Both the position numbers and the translations under genes were made by a program. Below the pieces are notes generated by a model. It was not told the DNA's origin. It worked only from the letters and a program-made list of their open reading frames with translations, and searched no databases. DNA of 39,891 bases from an uncultured Bacteroides sp. (GTDB lineage: Bacteria > Bacteroidota > Bacteroidia > Bacteroidales > Bacteroidaceae), in NCBI RefSeq assembly GCF_958445495.1, contig NZ_CAUCSQ010000040.1, forward strand, positions 1 to 39,891, given 5' to 3'. This document shows positions 33,737 to 39,891 of the stretch, piece after piece; within the stretch, counting starts at the first letter, position 1, and each line of letters starts with the position of its first letter.

Positions 33737-36142
33737 ATGAAAAGACGTTTATACTTTCTTATCGCTTCAATTTTGATTATGTTGACGGCATGTAACAAAA
33801 GCACTGTTCCGGACACTATAAGGCTGATGTACAACATCTATACTTTCGATGCTCCGATATCTTGCATAAGCCAGTCTCCGACCGATGGTGACAAGCTTTA
33901 CATCGGACAAGAAGACGGTTGTATCATCGAAAAGGTTAACAACGACAGCCGGACCTATTCCATCAACAGCAACCGCAGGATATATGATATCCTGGAAGAC
34001 AGCGAAGACAGTCTGTTCATCGGAACCAGGGACGCCGGTCTGAAACTGTTTGCGAAGAATTCCCAGCAAACCCAGTCTTACTACATCAAGGACAAGAATC
34101 TGAATTATTCTGTCTACAGCCTCGCCAAGGACCGGGAAAACCGGATATTGTATGTCGGGACCAGCAACGGCCTGTACCGGTTGCACCTGCGTGACAAAGA
34201 TAAATGCCGTGAACTCCTTCCCGTAAAACTCGGTAACTATGATAAGAATTGCGGCATCAACAAGGTGCTGGTAAAAGATAATACGCTCTACATAGCCAGT
34301 GACCGCGGTTTGTTCATCTTACACAATCCGGAAAAGGATTCCGTCTTTCCGGTTATCGACTCCCTAACCACAAACATCAGCATTTACAACGACACGGTAT
34401 ATGCCCTGTTGGAAAACGCAATCATCAAAGTCAGCCCCGACAGAAAGAAGGTCCTTTTACGCAACGGGAGGTATTTCCTGTATGCCCAAGGCCCCAATAA
34501 GACCGAGTGGTTCATCACCGGGAACTCTATCCTATATACGAAGGACGGACAGACTTTGAAATACGAATTGCCGGATGGAATCAGTACTGCCGCCAAACAA
34601 GCGGGTTTGATGGGAAACGACTTTCTATATCTGGCATGCAAAGAAGCCCTGTTGTCTTTCGCCTTGCGCCAAAACTCCGTCGATTCGGGAAATAACGTCA
34701 TCGCAGTCAGCGACAAAAAGACAGGAGACAGTATTTACTTCATTACAGACGACTTCAAGCTGCATTTATATAAGTTCATATACAATCATCCGGAGTTTAA
34801 ATCCAAACCTTTGGGACAAATAGAAGACTTAGACATAAACGCCAATGATATCATCAAGTTCCTCCAGACAGACAATAACACTTTCTATCTGGCAACCCGG
34901 AAAAAACTTTATAAAATCAGACGTAACAAGGCAGAAACCATCTTGCAGTTCAGTAACTCCAAAGGACAGAACAACATCACCTTCCTTTATTTCTCCCCTG
35001 CCGAACACCGCCTCTACATCGGGACAAGAAAATATCTGGGTATCGTAGACGAGCAGGCAAAACATCTCGTCACCCCCATTCCCGTCATCTCCGGCAAAGG
35101 GATAAAAGATACTGTGGACGCTTATATCACCGGAATCTGCGAAAACGGAGACAGTATTTATGTAGCGACCCTGAACAAAGGATTGTACGGGAGAGCTCTG
35201 AAAGACCAACTGACGCCGTTCGGGCAAATACGTGATTTGTCCGAATACGAAAGTACATACGGCCTGATAGCCAACGGGAAAAACATATACCTGAACACAT
35301 CGTCGGGTATTGTCAATCATGCAACTTCCGAACTGTTACCCATAAACCATATAAAGTCAATCGCAGGCGCACTTGAAAAGAACCCGGACGAGGGTTTCTT
35401 CATTCTCTATTATTACGGTCTCAGTTTTAAAGGCTGGGACAATCCGGATATTCCAGACCCTCTGTTCTGTGACCTGGCATTCAACAAACCTGCCATTGCG
35501 GTCAACGGACGCAAAGCCATACTGGGATGTAAATCCGGACTTTTCCTCTTCGACGGGAAATCGGAACTGATTCCTATCTCCATAGAAAAAGAGAAACACC
35601 CGTACTTCATTTATCTCATAGTTTCAGTAACGGCATTAGTTCTTTTAACCGCCATCTTCTATTTCCTAAGAAAGAGAAAAAGAAAGGCTACAAATGCTTC
35701 TAAAGCGAACTTGGATGAAAAAAGGAGATTTCCGGACGGATCCGGGACAAGCCAGGACGAAATAGACAAGGATATTCAAGCCGTAGATAAAAAAGTAAAA
35801 AACCTGTTTGATGCATTAGGAGTCAGAAGAACCGAAAACGAAGAAAACATGCGGCAGGATTTGAAACAGGCATGCCTTGACTTCGCCGACAAGTATCCGG
35901 AACTAGGCAAGCTCTCCTTCATGAAACGCAGGGGCAAGGAGCGGTACTTCATCACGATACTTTTGTTCATCGAAGATATAGACGCCAATATCATATCAAG
36001 GGTATTGGATGTAGACCAATCTACCGTAACCCGTCACAAGTATAACGTCCGAAAAGAAATTGAACAACTCTATCCCGGTGGAGAACCCGATTGCAGGATT
36101 ATCAGCCTGCTTTATGAGTGCGTAAGCGCCAGAAAGAAGTAA
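33737..36142 (+). CDS. Membrane-spanning one-component regulator: periplasmic propeller sensor, one TM, cytoplasmic HTH
   Basis: The 801-residue protein begins with a lipoprotein-like signal (lipobox LTAC, Cys19). About 600 residues follow with repeated propeller motifs such as LYIGQEDGCI, LFIGTRDAGLKLF, LYVGTSNGLYRL, LYIGTRKYLGIV and IYVATLNKGLYG, close to the two-component regulator propeller repeats. A single TM helix lies at about 621-644 (YFIYLIVSVTALVLLTAIFY) with a basic cytoplasmic flank. The C-terminal ~150 residues contain a helix-turn-helix (IISRVLDVDQSTVTRHKYNV). There is no kinase or receiver domain, so it is not a hybrid two-component protein; the layout recalls SusR. It precedes an acid phosphatase and a porin, with a direct repeat in front of them. 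The signal it senses is unknown, possibly phosphate or a phosphorylated compound. Confidence 0.75.
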   Translation: MKRRLYFLIASILIMLTACNKSTVPDTIRLMYNIYTFDAPISCISQSPTDGDKLYIGQEDGCIIEKVNNDSRTYSINSNRRIYDILEDSEDSLFIGTRDAGLKLFAKNSQQTQSYYIKDKNLNYSVYSLAKDRENRILYVGTSNGLYRLHLRDKDKCRELLPVKLGNYDKNCGINKVLVKDNTLYIASDRGLFILHNPEKDSVFPVIDSLTTNISIYNDTVYALLENAIIKVSPDRKKVLLRNGRYFLYAQGPNKTEWFITGNSILYTKDGQTLKYELPDGISTAAKQAGLMGNDFLYLACKEALLSFALRQNSVDSGNNVIAVSDKKTGDSIYFITDDFKLHLYKFIYNHPEFKSKPLGQIEDLDINANDIIKFLQTDNNTFYLATRKKLYKIRRNKAETILQFSNSKGQNNITFLYFSPAEHRLYIGTRKYLGIVDEQAKHLVTPIPVISGKGIKDTVDAYITGICENGDSIYVATLNKGLYGRALKDQLTPFGQIRDLSEYESTYGLIANGKNIYLNTSSGIVNHATSELLPINHIKSIAGALEKNPDEGFFILYYYGLSFKGWDNPDIPDPLFCDLAFNKPAIAVNGRKAILGCKSGLFLFDGKSELIPISIEKEKHPYFIYLIVSVTALVLLTAIFYFLRKRKRKATNASKANLDEKRRFPDGSGTSQDEIDKDIQAVDKKVKNLFDALGVRRTENEENMRQDLKQACLDFADKYPELGKLSFMKRRGKERYFITILLFIEDIDANIISRVLDVDQSTVTRHKYNVRKEIEQLYPGGEPDCRIISLLYECVSARKK

Positions 36143-36169
36143 TTTCTTTTCATATATAACAGACAACAA

Positions 36170-36211
36170 AGCATTGGAAAGACCGGTGAGAATCTTTCCA
36201 ATGCTTTTTTT
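36170..36211 (+). terminator. Rho-independent terminator after the membrane regulator
   Basis: AGCATTGGAAAGA (36170-36182) and TCTTTCCAATGCT (36193-36205) form a perfect 13-bp stem with a 10-nt loop followed by seven T residues. It separates the regulator transcript from the phosphatase-porin transcript. Confidence 0.93.
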
Positions 36212-36215
36212 ATCC

Positions 36216-36302
36216 CTTTTCCAATCAGGACATTTACGTCCTATAAAAGGAGAAAAAAGGATTGAAAAAGGATTCCAAAGATAGAGCCGAACGCTACTTT
36301 TG
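36216..36302 (+). promoter_or_regulatory. Activator-type promoter with helical-phase direct repeats, upstream of the phosphatase gene
   Basis: The -7 element TACTTTTG is at 36295-36302, but the -33 position lacks TTG. Instead, two direct copies of AAAAAGGATT (36254-36263 and 36265-36274) are spaced by 11 bp, one helical turn, with the second ending exactly where the -33 element should be. Upstream, AGGAC (36227-36231) and GTCCT (36238-36242) form a small dyad. It is nested in an imperfect 11-bp inverted repeat, CTTTTCCAATC (36216-36226) against GATTGAAAAAG (36260-36270), with 10 of 11 paired. The layout is that of an activator-dependent promoter, and the adjacent HTH regulator is the obvious candidate to bind it. 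Confidence 0.5.
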
Positions 36303-36418
36303 TCCCTGTCAACTACGAGCTGCACCAGACCACAAGTCCGACGGCCCGGAGATAAGCGGAAAGTTTTTCGAAAAACCTATATAATCATTTTAATAAACCT
36401 ATAAAATTAATTTAAATC

Positions 36419-37204
36419 ATGAAAACCATGAAGACTAAAATTACCTTATTCTTTCTGTGCTGTATCGTTTCATTCAGTATATTCGCCCAAGAAAATAAGA
36501 TTAAAGACAGAAGAACCAATCCCGATTTATATTTCCTGGAAGAGTCCGAAGTTCCTAACAGTTTGAAGTTACTGCCTCCTCCACCCGAAGCCGGAAGCAT
36601 CCTGTTCTTATACGACAAGGAACGTTACGACTGGGGAAAGATGCAAAGGGACACTCCAAGGGGAGACCAAGCTGTACAAGATGCGCGTGTAAACGGTAAT
36701 GGCGTGCCTCTTGCCTTTTCCGAAGCGTTCGGTGTTAAAATCTCTAAGGAAAAAACGCCTCAAATACATAAACTTATCACCAACATGAGAGAAGATGCCG
36801 GTGATTTGGCTACCCGTCACGCCAAAGACCATTATATGCGTGTCCGCCCGTTCAGTTTCTTCAATGAGATGACGTGCAACCCCGAACAACAAAAAGAACT
36901 TTCTACCAACGGTTCATATCCTTCCGGACATACAGCCATAGGATGGGCCACTGCCCTTGTCCTTGCCGAAATTAATCCGGACAGGCAAGACGAGATTCTG
37001 AAAAGAGGACTTGAAATGGGACAAAGCCGTGTTATCTGCGGTTATCATTTCCAAAGCGATGTAGATGCCGCCAGAATCGTAGCCAGTGCCGTCGTTGCCC
37101 GTCTTCATGCCAACAAAGAATTCATGAAGCAGTTACAAAAGGCGAAAAAAGAATTTGCCGAACTTCAGAAAGCAGGAGATGTACAACCTAGCAATAAGAA
37201 TTAA
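36419..37204 (+). CDS. Class A (PhoN-like) acid phosphatase, PAP2 superfamily, exported
   Basis: This 261-residue exported enzyme has a signal peptide ending IFAQ. All three phosphatase motifs are intact: KDHYMRVRP, PSGHT in NGSYPSGHTAIGW, and SRVICGYHFQSD, matching K-X6-RP, PSGH and SR-X3-GH-X3-D. It should release phosphate from a broad range of phosphomonoesters in the periplasm. Soluble length and lack of TM helices set it apart from membrane PAP2 lipid phosphatases. The start may be the ATG at 36419 or the one three codons later. The porin gene follows by 33 nt, so the two form an operon. The regulator upstream has its own terminator, and a candidate activator site lies between. Confidence 0.92.
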   Translation: MKTMKTKITLFFLCCIVSFSIFAQENKIKDRRTNPDLYFLEESEVPNSLKLLPPPPEAGSILFLYDKERYDWGKMQRDTPRGDQAVQDARVNGNGVPLAFSEAFGVKISKEKTPQIHKLITNMREDAGDLATRHAKDHYMRVRPFSFFNEMTCNPEQQKELSTNGSYPSGHTAIGWATALVLAEINPDRQDEILKRGLEMGQSRVICGYHFQSDVDAARIVASAVVARLHANKEFMKQLQKAKKEFAELQKAGDVQPSNKN

Positions 37205-37237
37205 CCACCTTTTTTTAAACCGTAAAAATCACATATT

Positions 37238-38383
37238 ATGAAAAATATCATATTAGCGGGATTATCCGTCCTGCTACTGTCTTCCATACAGGTAAATGCA
37301 CAGAATGAGAATAGTTTGAAAGTAACTCCTACGGGAAGGATTCTGATGGACGGCGGCCTGTTCAGTTCGAAAAACAAAGAGTTCGCGGACGGTCTGGCCA
37401 TACCTGACGCCAGAGTCGGTGTAAAAGCCAGTTACGGAAAATTCAAAGCGAAAATAGACATAGGATATGCTTACGGAAAGGTAAGCCTGAAGGATATATT
37501 CGTTGAGAGACAACTGTCTTCACACTCTCTGCTGCGCGTTGGAAATTTTGTACACCAGTTCGGACTCCAAAGTTCCACCAGTTCGTCCATGAAGATAACG
37601 ATGGAGGAGCCGACAAGCAATGAGGCGTTCTTCAATTCACGTCTGGTAGGCGCCATGTATATTTATGACAAGGCCGATTTCTTCGGTACGGCAAGCGTCC
37701 ACGTGGAAAACGAAGCCCTCAAAAAGAAATCCAACGAGCTCGGCAAAATGGGTTACGGAGCCATGAGTCGACTGGTTTACCGCCCGTTGCGCAATGACGG
37801 AGTATTGTTTCAGATTGGCATCTCCGGAGCTTACGAAAGTCCCAGATATAACAGCGACGAAGAGTTAAACCACACCAGTTTTGACCTGGGTGCCAATTTC
37901 CCGACCCGCATTGCAAAGGTGAAGGCTGTGAACGCTGTCATCAAGGATGCCAAATATTTGTTTAAATTCACTCCCGAACTGGTAGCAGCCTACGGTCCAG
38001 TAGCATTGGAATCGCAATATTACTATCTCCAGGTGAACCGGGAAAAAGGACTCAAGAATTATAAGGCAAGTGGAGCTTACGGTATAGTAAGGGGGTTATT
38101 GATAGGCGGCGACTACAAACATTCGCATACCGATTGCGGAATAGCTACTCCCGCTCCCCGTTCTCTGGAATGTGTGCTCGGATATAACTACACTGATATG
38201 TCCGATACAAAAGCTGAAATCTACGGAGGACGTCTGAATGATGTTTCATTCACTGTCAATTATTATTTGAACAAGTATATGATATGGAGGTTCCGGTATT
38301 CATATACCCGGACAACAGATAGAAGAGGATTTGACAATCAGACCTTGAACGCATTCCAGACAAGGTTTCAGATAATCTTTTAA
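37238..38383 (+). CDS. OprO/OprP-like outer-membrane porin (likely phosphate-selective type)
   Basis: The 381-residue protein has a signal peptide ending QVNAQ and a 16-strand-type barrel of alternating strands. The opening (LKVTPTGRILMDGGLFSS, then FADGLAIPDARVGVKASYGK) and the mid-section FVHQFGLQSSTSSSMKITME recall OprP/OprO porins. The last residue is Phe (TRFQIIF), the usual signal for barrel assembly. Next to a periplasmic acid phosphatase it fits a phosphate or phosphate-ester channel. No basic arginine ladder can be proven from sequence alone, so anion selectivity is an inference. Confidence 0.75.
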   Translation: MKNIILAGLSVLLLSSIQVNAQNENSLKVTPTGRILMDGGLFSSKNKEFADGLAIPDARVGVKASYGKFKAKIDIGYAYGKVSLKDIFVERQLSSHSLLRVGNFVHQFGLQSSTSSSMKITMEEPTSNEAFFNSRLVGAMYIYDKADFFGTASVHVENEALKKKSNELGKMGYGAMSRLVYRPLRNDGVLFQIGISGAYESPRYNSDEELNHTSFDLGANFPTRIAKVKAVNAVIKDAKYLFKFTPELVAAYGPVALESQYYYLQVNREKGLKNYKASGAYGIVRGLLIGGDYKHSHTDCGIATPAPRSLECVLGYNYTDMSDTKAEIYGGRLNDVSFTVNYYLNKYMIWRFRYSYTRTTDRRGFDNQTLNAFQTRFQIIF

Positions 38384-38431
38384 ACCCACCTTAACTTCAA
38401 CAAGAACAACTTGGCAGACAGCTTTCTATTC

Positions 38432-38475
38432 ACAGTATGGACATCTTGTTACTTTATGGCAAGAGTCCATACTGT
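38432..38475. repeat. Long inverted repeat, 16-bp stem with one bulge
   Basis: ACAGTATGGAC (38432-38442), bulged A, TCTTG (38444-38448), 11-nt loop, CAAGA (38460-38464), GTCCATACTGT (38465-38475) forms a near-perfect 16-bp hairpin. It lies 48 nt after the porin stop codon and 145 nt before the 3' end of the convergent TraB-family gene. No T-tract follows on either strand, so it is not a standard terminator. It may protect the mRNA end or be a repeat element. Confidence 0.6.
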
Positions 38476-38620
38476 TAACATGTAACCAGAAGGTTGTTAT
38501 ACGTTTTGCAGGGAAAGCGTAAAAACTATTTGATATCTCACAGCTTGTCTTCATGTTCTAATCCTTCCGTCATTACTTTCTTTATCGGCATCAAAAATCT
38601 TTCTTAAAATCGTAATGATT

Positions 38621-39580
38621 TTATTCCACCGGTTTTACGGTATATCCCATTTTTCTTAACTGATTGATAAGTCCTGCACTTTCTGTAAGATGCATTGCAC
38701 CCACAGCGATTAAAGTAGGACCTTGATTTATCAATTCAGGTATTTTAAGCATCCAAGCATCATTACGTTCTTTCATTATCATTAAATTATGTGCATTCAG
38801 GAAATCACTTTTTTCTGGGTCAAATTCTGTACCCTGTTCATTTAAAGTCATTAACTCTTTCGTCAGGTTTTCAAAACTCAAGTAGCTTAATTGCCGGGTA
38901 CGATACAAAGAATCCAGCAGATTGTAATGATTACGAATCATATCAGCATTCTTCAAAATAAAAAGTAAACCTGAAGCTTGTTTTTTCAAGCCAACTTCAT
39001 ATTCGGACATATTGACCTTTTTAACCTTGCTTGTAATCTCCTCTATAGTTTCAAGAGCAAACGTTTTTTTAGAACTATGATGCGCAAGCCGTAATAAAAA
39101 ATAATCCATACCACTTTCTTTTTTTATCCTATTATATATGATATCTCTAATATAGATATTCTGCCAAAATGCAGGAACACGTTCAGCATAACGAACATTT
39201 CCTGATGATAGAACTGAATCTACAAAAGAAAAATCCGCAGCATTATATAACATGGAATAAGTGGTATCCGAAGGCATAAGAAAATAATCGTCAGAGATGA
39301 TTGGTGTCTTCCTTCGAGTCGAATCTGTAGCCATCATATCTATTTCTGTAGCTACTTGCTCTACAGCAGAAAGAACTTTCCGTATTCCGGGAATACTATC
39401 AAACATAAAACGGAATTCAACAGTATGCATTGTACCCAACAAATAAGATGATTTCTGTAGTCCATTTCCGGAAATCTCCCATAACAAAGCATCTTCCAGC
39501 TTTACAGGCGCTTCCGTTACTTGTGCCTGACTAAGTATGCTGCTCAAAAAGGTGATGATTAAAAGTGTTAAGTTTTTCAT
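38621..39580 (-). CDS. TraB/GumN (TIKI-like) family protein, exported
   Basis: This 319-residue protein has a signal peptide ending SQAQ. It shows the two histidine motifs of the TraB/PrgY/GumN superfamily: YLLGTMHTVE near residue 50 and LIAVGAMHLTESAGLINQLR near the C-terminus, with a conserved glutamate in EQVATEID. Eukaryotic TIKI relatives are metalloproteases, and the bacterial members are mostly uncharacterised. Its ATG follows the stop codon of a probable broken gene by only 5 nt, so it may have been the second gene of an operon. Function in this organism is unknown. Confidence 0.88.
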   Translation of the reverse strand: MKNLTLLIITFLSSILSQAQVTEAPVKLEDALLWEISGNGLQKSSYLLGTMHTVEFRFMFDSIPGIRKVLSAVEQVATEIDMMATDSTRRKTPIISDDYFLMPSDTTYSMLYNAADFSFVDSVLSSGNVRYAERVPAFWQNIYIRDIIYNRIKKESGMDYFLLRLAHHSSKKTFALETIEEITSKVKKVNMSEYEVGLKKQASGLLFILKNADMIRNHYNLLDSLYRTRQLSYLSFENLTKELMTLNEQGTEFDPEKSDFLNAHNLMIMKERNDAWMLKIPELINQGPTLIAVGAMHLTESAGLINQLRKMGYTVKPVE

Positions 39581-39585
39581 GATTA

Positions 39586-39891
39586 TTATTTTTTATATTT
39601 ATAGACTACTTTACCAAAACGAGGTGTCAAATGAAATGCCTTAGATATAAAAGAATTTATATCAGTTTCTGTATACACACTATTTATCAAAAATTGTATG
39701 TTCACATAATTCACTCTTTTTTCATTTAGCAAATGAATCAAATAGTTAAACATTGTTCCCAATTCATTAAATTTACATTTTCCATTGAAAACATAGATAA
39801 GAAAAAGCCAGAAGGATCATTAAATAAAGAAAAGTCTAAATAACGTGAGTTCGATGAATTCAGAACAATGCAAGCTGTGTGTCAATCGTTC
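39586..39891 (-). pseudogene. Probable frameshifted C-terminal remnant of an unidentified gene, cut by the window edge
   Basis: No complete gene fits this 311-bp stretch. On the minus strand, a frame ending at TAA 39586-39588 codes for a protein-like tail (FNELGTMFNYLIHLLNEKRV, then FISKAFHLTPRFGKVVYKYK), but it is closed by stops at 39817-39822. The neighbouring frame is open just upstream (VLNSSNSRYLDFSLFNDPSG) and the two would join into one sequence by a one-base shift at the T-tract near 39801-39806. A second shift may lie near 39875. The composition is AT-rich. It could instead be a short real gene starting at the internal ATG. No family was recognised. Confidence 0.35.

Overview
The window reads as chromosome of a gut Bacteroides close to B. 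thetaiotaomicron, B. ovatus or B. xylanisolvens; the exact species cannot be decided from sequence alone. Reasons are the -7/-33 promoters of the form TTG-N19-21-TAnnTTTG, the near absence of Shine-Dalgarno sequences, a complete SusC/SusD glycan-uptake locus run by an ECF sigma factor and a FecR-type anti-sigma, lipoproteins with acidic Cys-Ser/Leu-Asp-Asp-Asp surface-export tails, a NigD-like lipoprotein, and an anaerobe's pyruvate formate-lyase beside a full menaquinone operon.

Layout. (1) 1-3344: tRNA-Ser(UGA) on the minus strand, then pflB-pflA for anaerobic pyruvate cleavage. (2) 3345-6460: an intergenic array of short inverted repeats; an ECF sigma gene followed by a protein with a cytoplasmic head, one inner-membrane helix, a long linker and an outer-membrane barrel (the Dma type of dual-membrane-spanning anti-sigma factor); and a divergent NigD-like lipoprotein. 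(3) 6500-7513: oxyR with a visible OxyR-type operator and a second, outward-facing promoter that has no gene. (4) 7558-23765: a polysaccharide utilization locus. A divergent ECF sigma gene faces an FGE-like/BNR propeller fusion and a FecR anti-sigma, then SusC with an STN signalling domain, SusD, a GH18 of endo-beta-N-acetylglucosaminidase type, two DUF1735-LamG surface lipoproteins, a DUF1573 protein and a GH3 glycosidase. (5) 23998-31059: a menaquinone operon on the minus strand, in transcription order HAD-menI fusion, menF, menD, menB, menC, menE. (6) 31144-33384: a DUF488 protein and a secreted GH29 alpha-L-fucosidase. (7) 33737-38383: a membrane-spanning regulator (periplasmic propeller, one TM, cytoplasmic HTH), a class A acid phosphatase and an OprP-like porin, with an operator-like direct repeat between the regulator and the phosphatase. 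(8) 38621-39891: a TraB/GumN-family protein preceded by what looks like the frameshifted end of another gene.

How the parts work together. The locus at 7558-23765 appears self-contained. Substrate engaging SusC should signal through its STN domain to FecR and release the ECF sigma factor. The GH18 and the LamG lipoproteins would act at the cell surface, SusCD would import, and GH3 would trim in the periplasm. GH18 with DUF1735-LamG proteins suggests N-glycan or another GlcNAc-containing substrate, but none of the usual helper enzymes (GH92, GH20, GH2) is here. The men operon covers chorismate to DHNA except MenH, with the thioesterase step supplied by a domain fused to a HAD hydrolase. The block at 33737-38383 looks like a phosphate-ester scavenging module with its own one-component transmembrane regulator; it and the FGE-like/BNR gene are the best candidates for undescribed biology.
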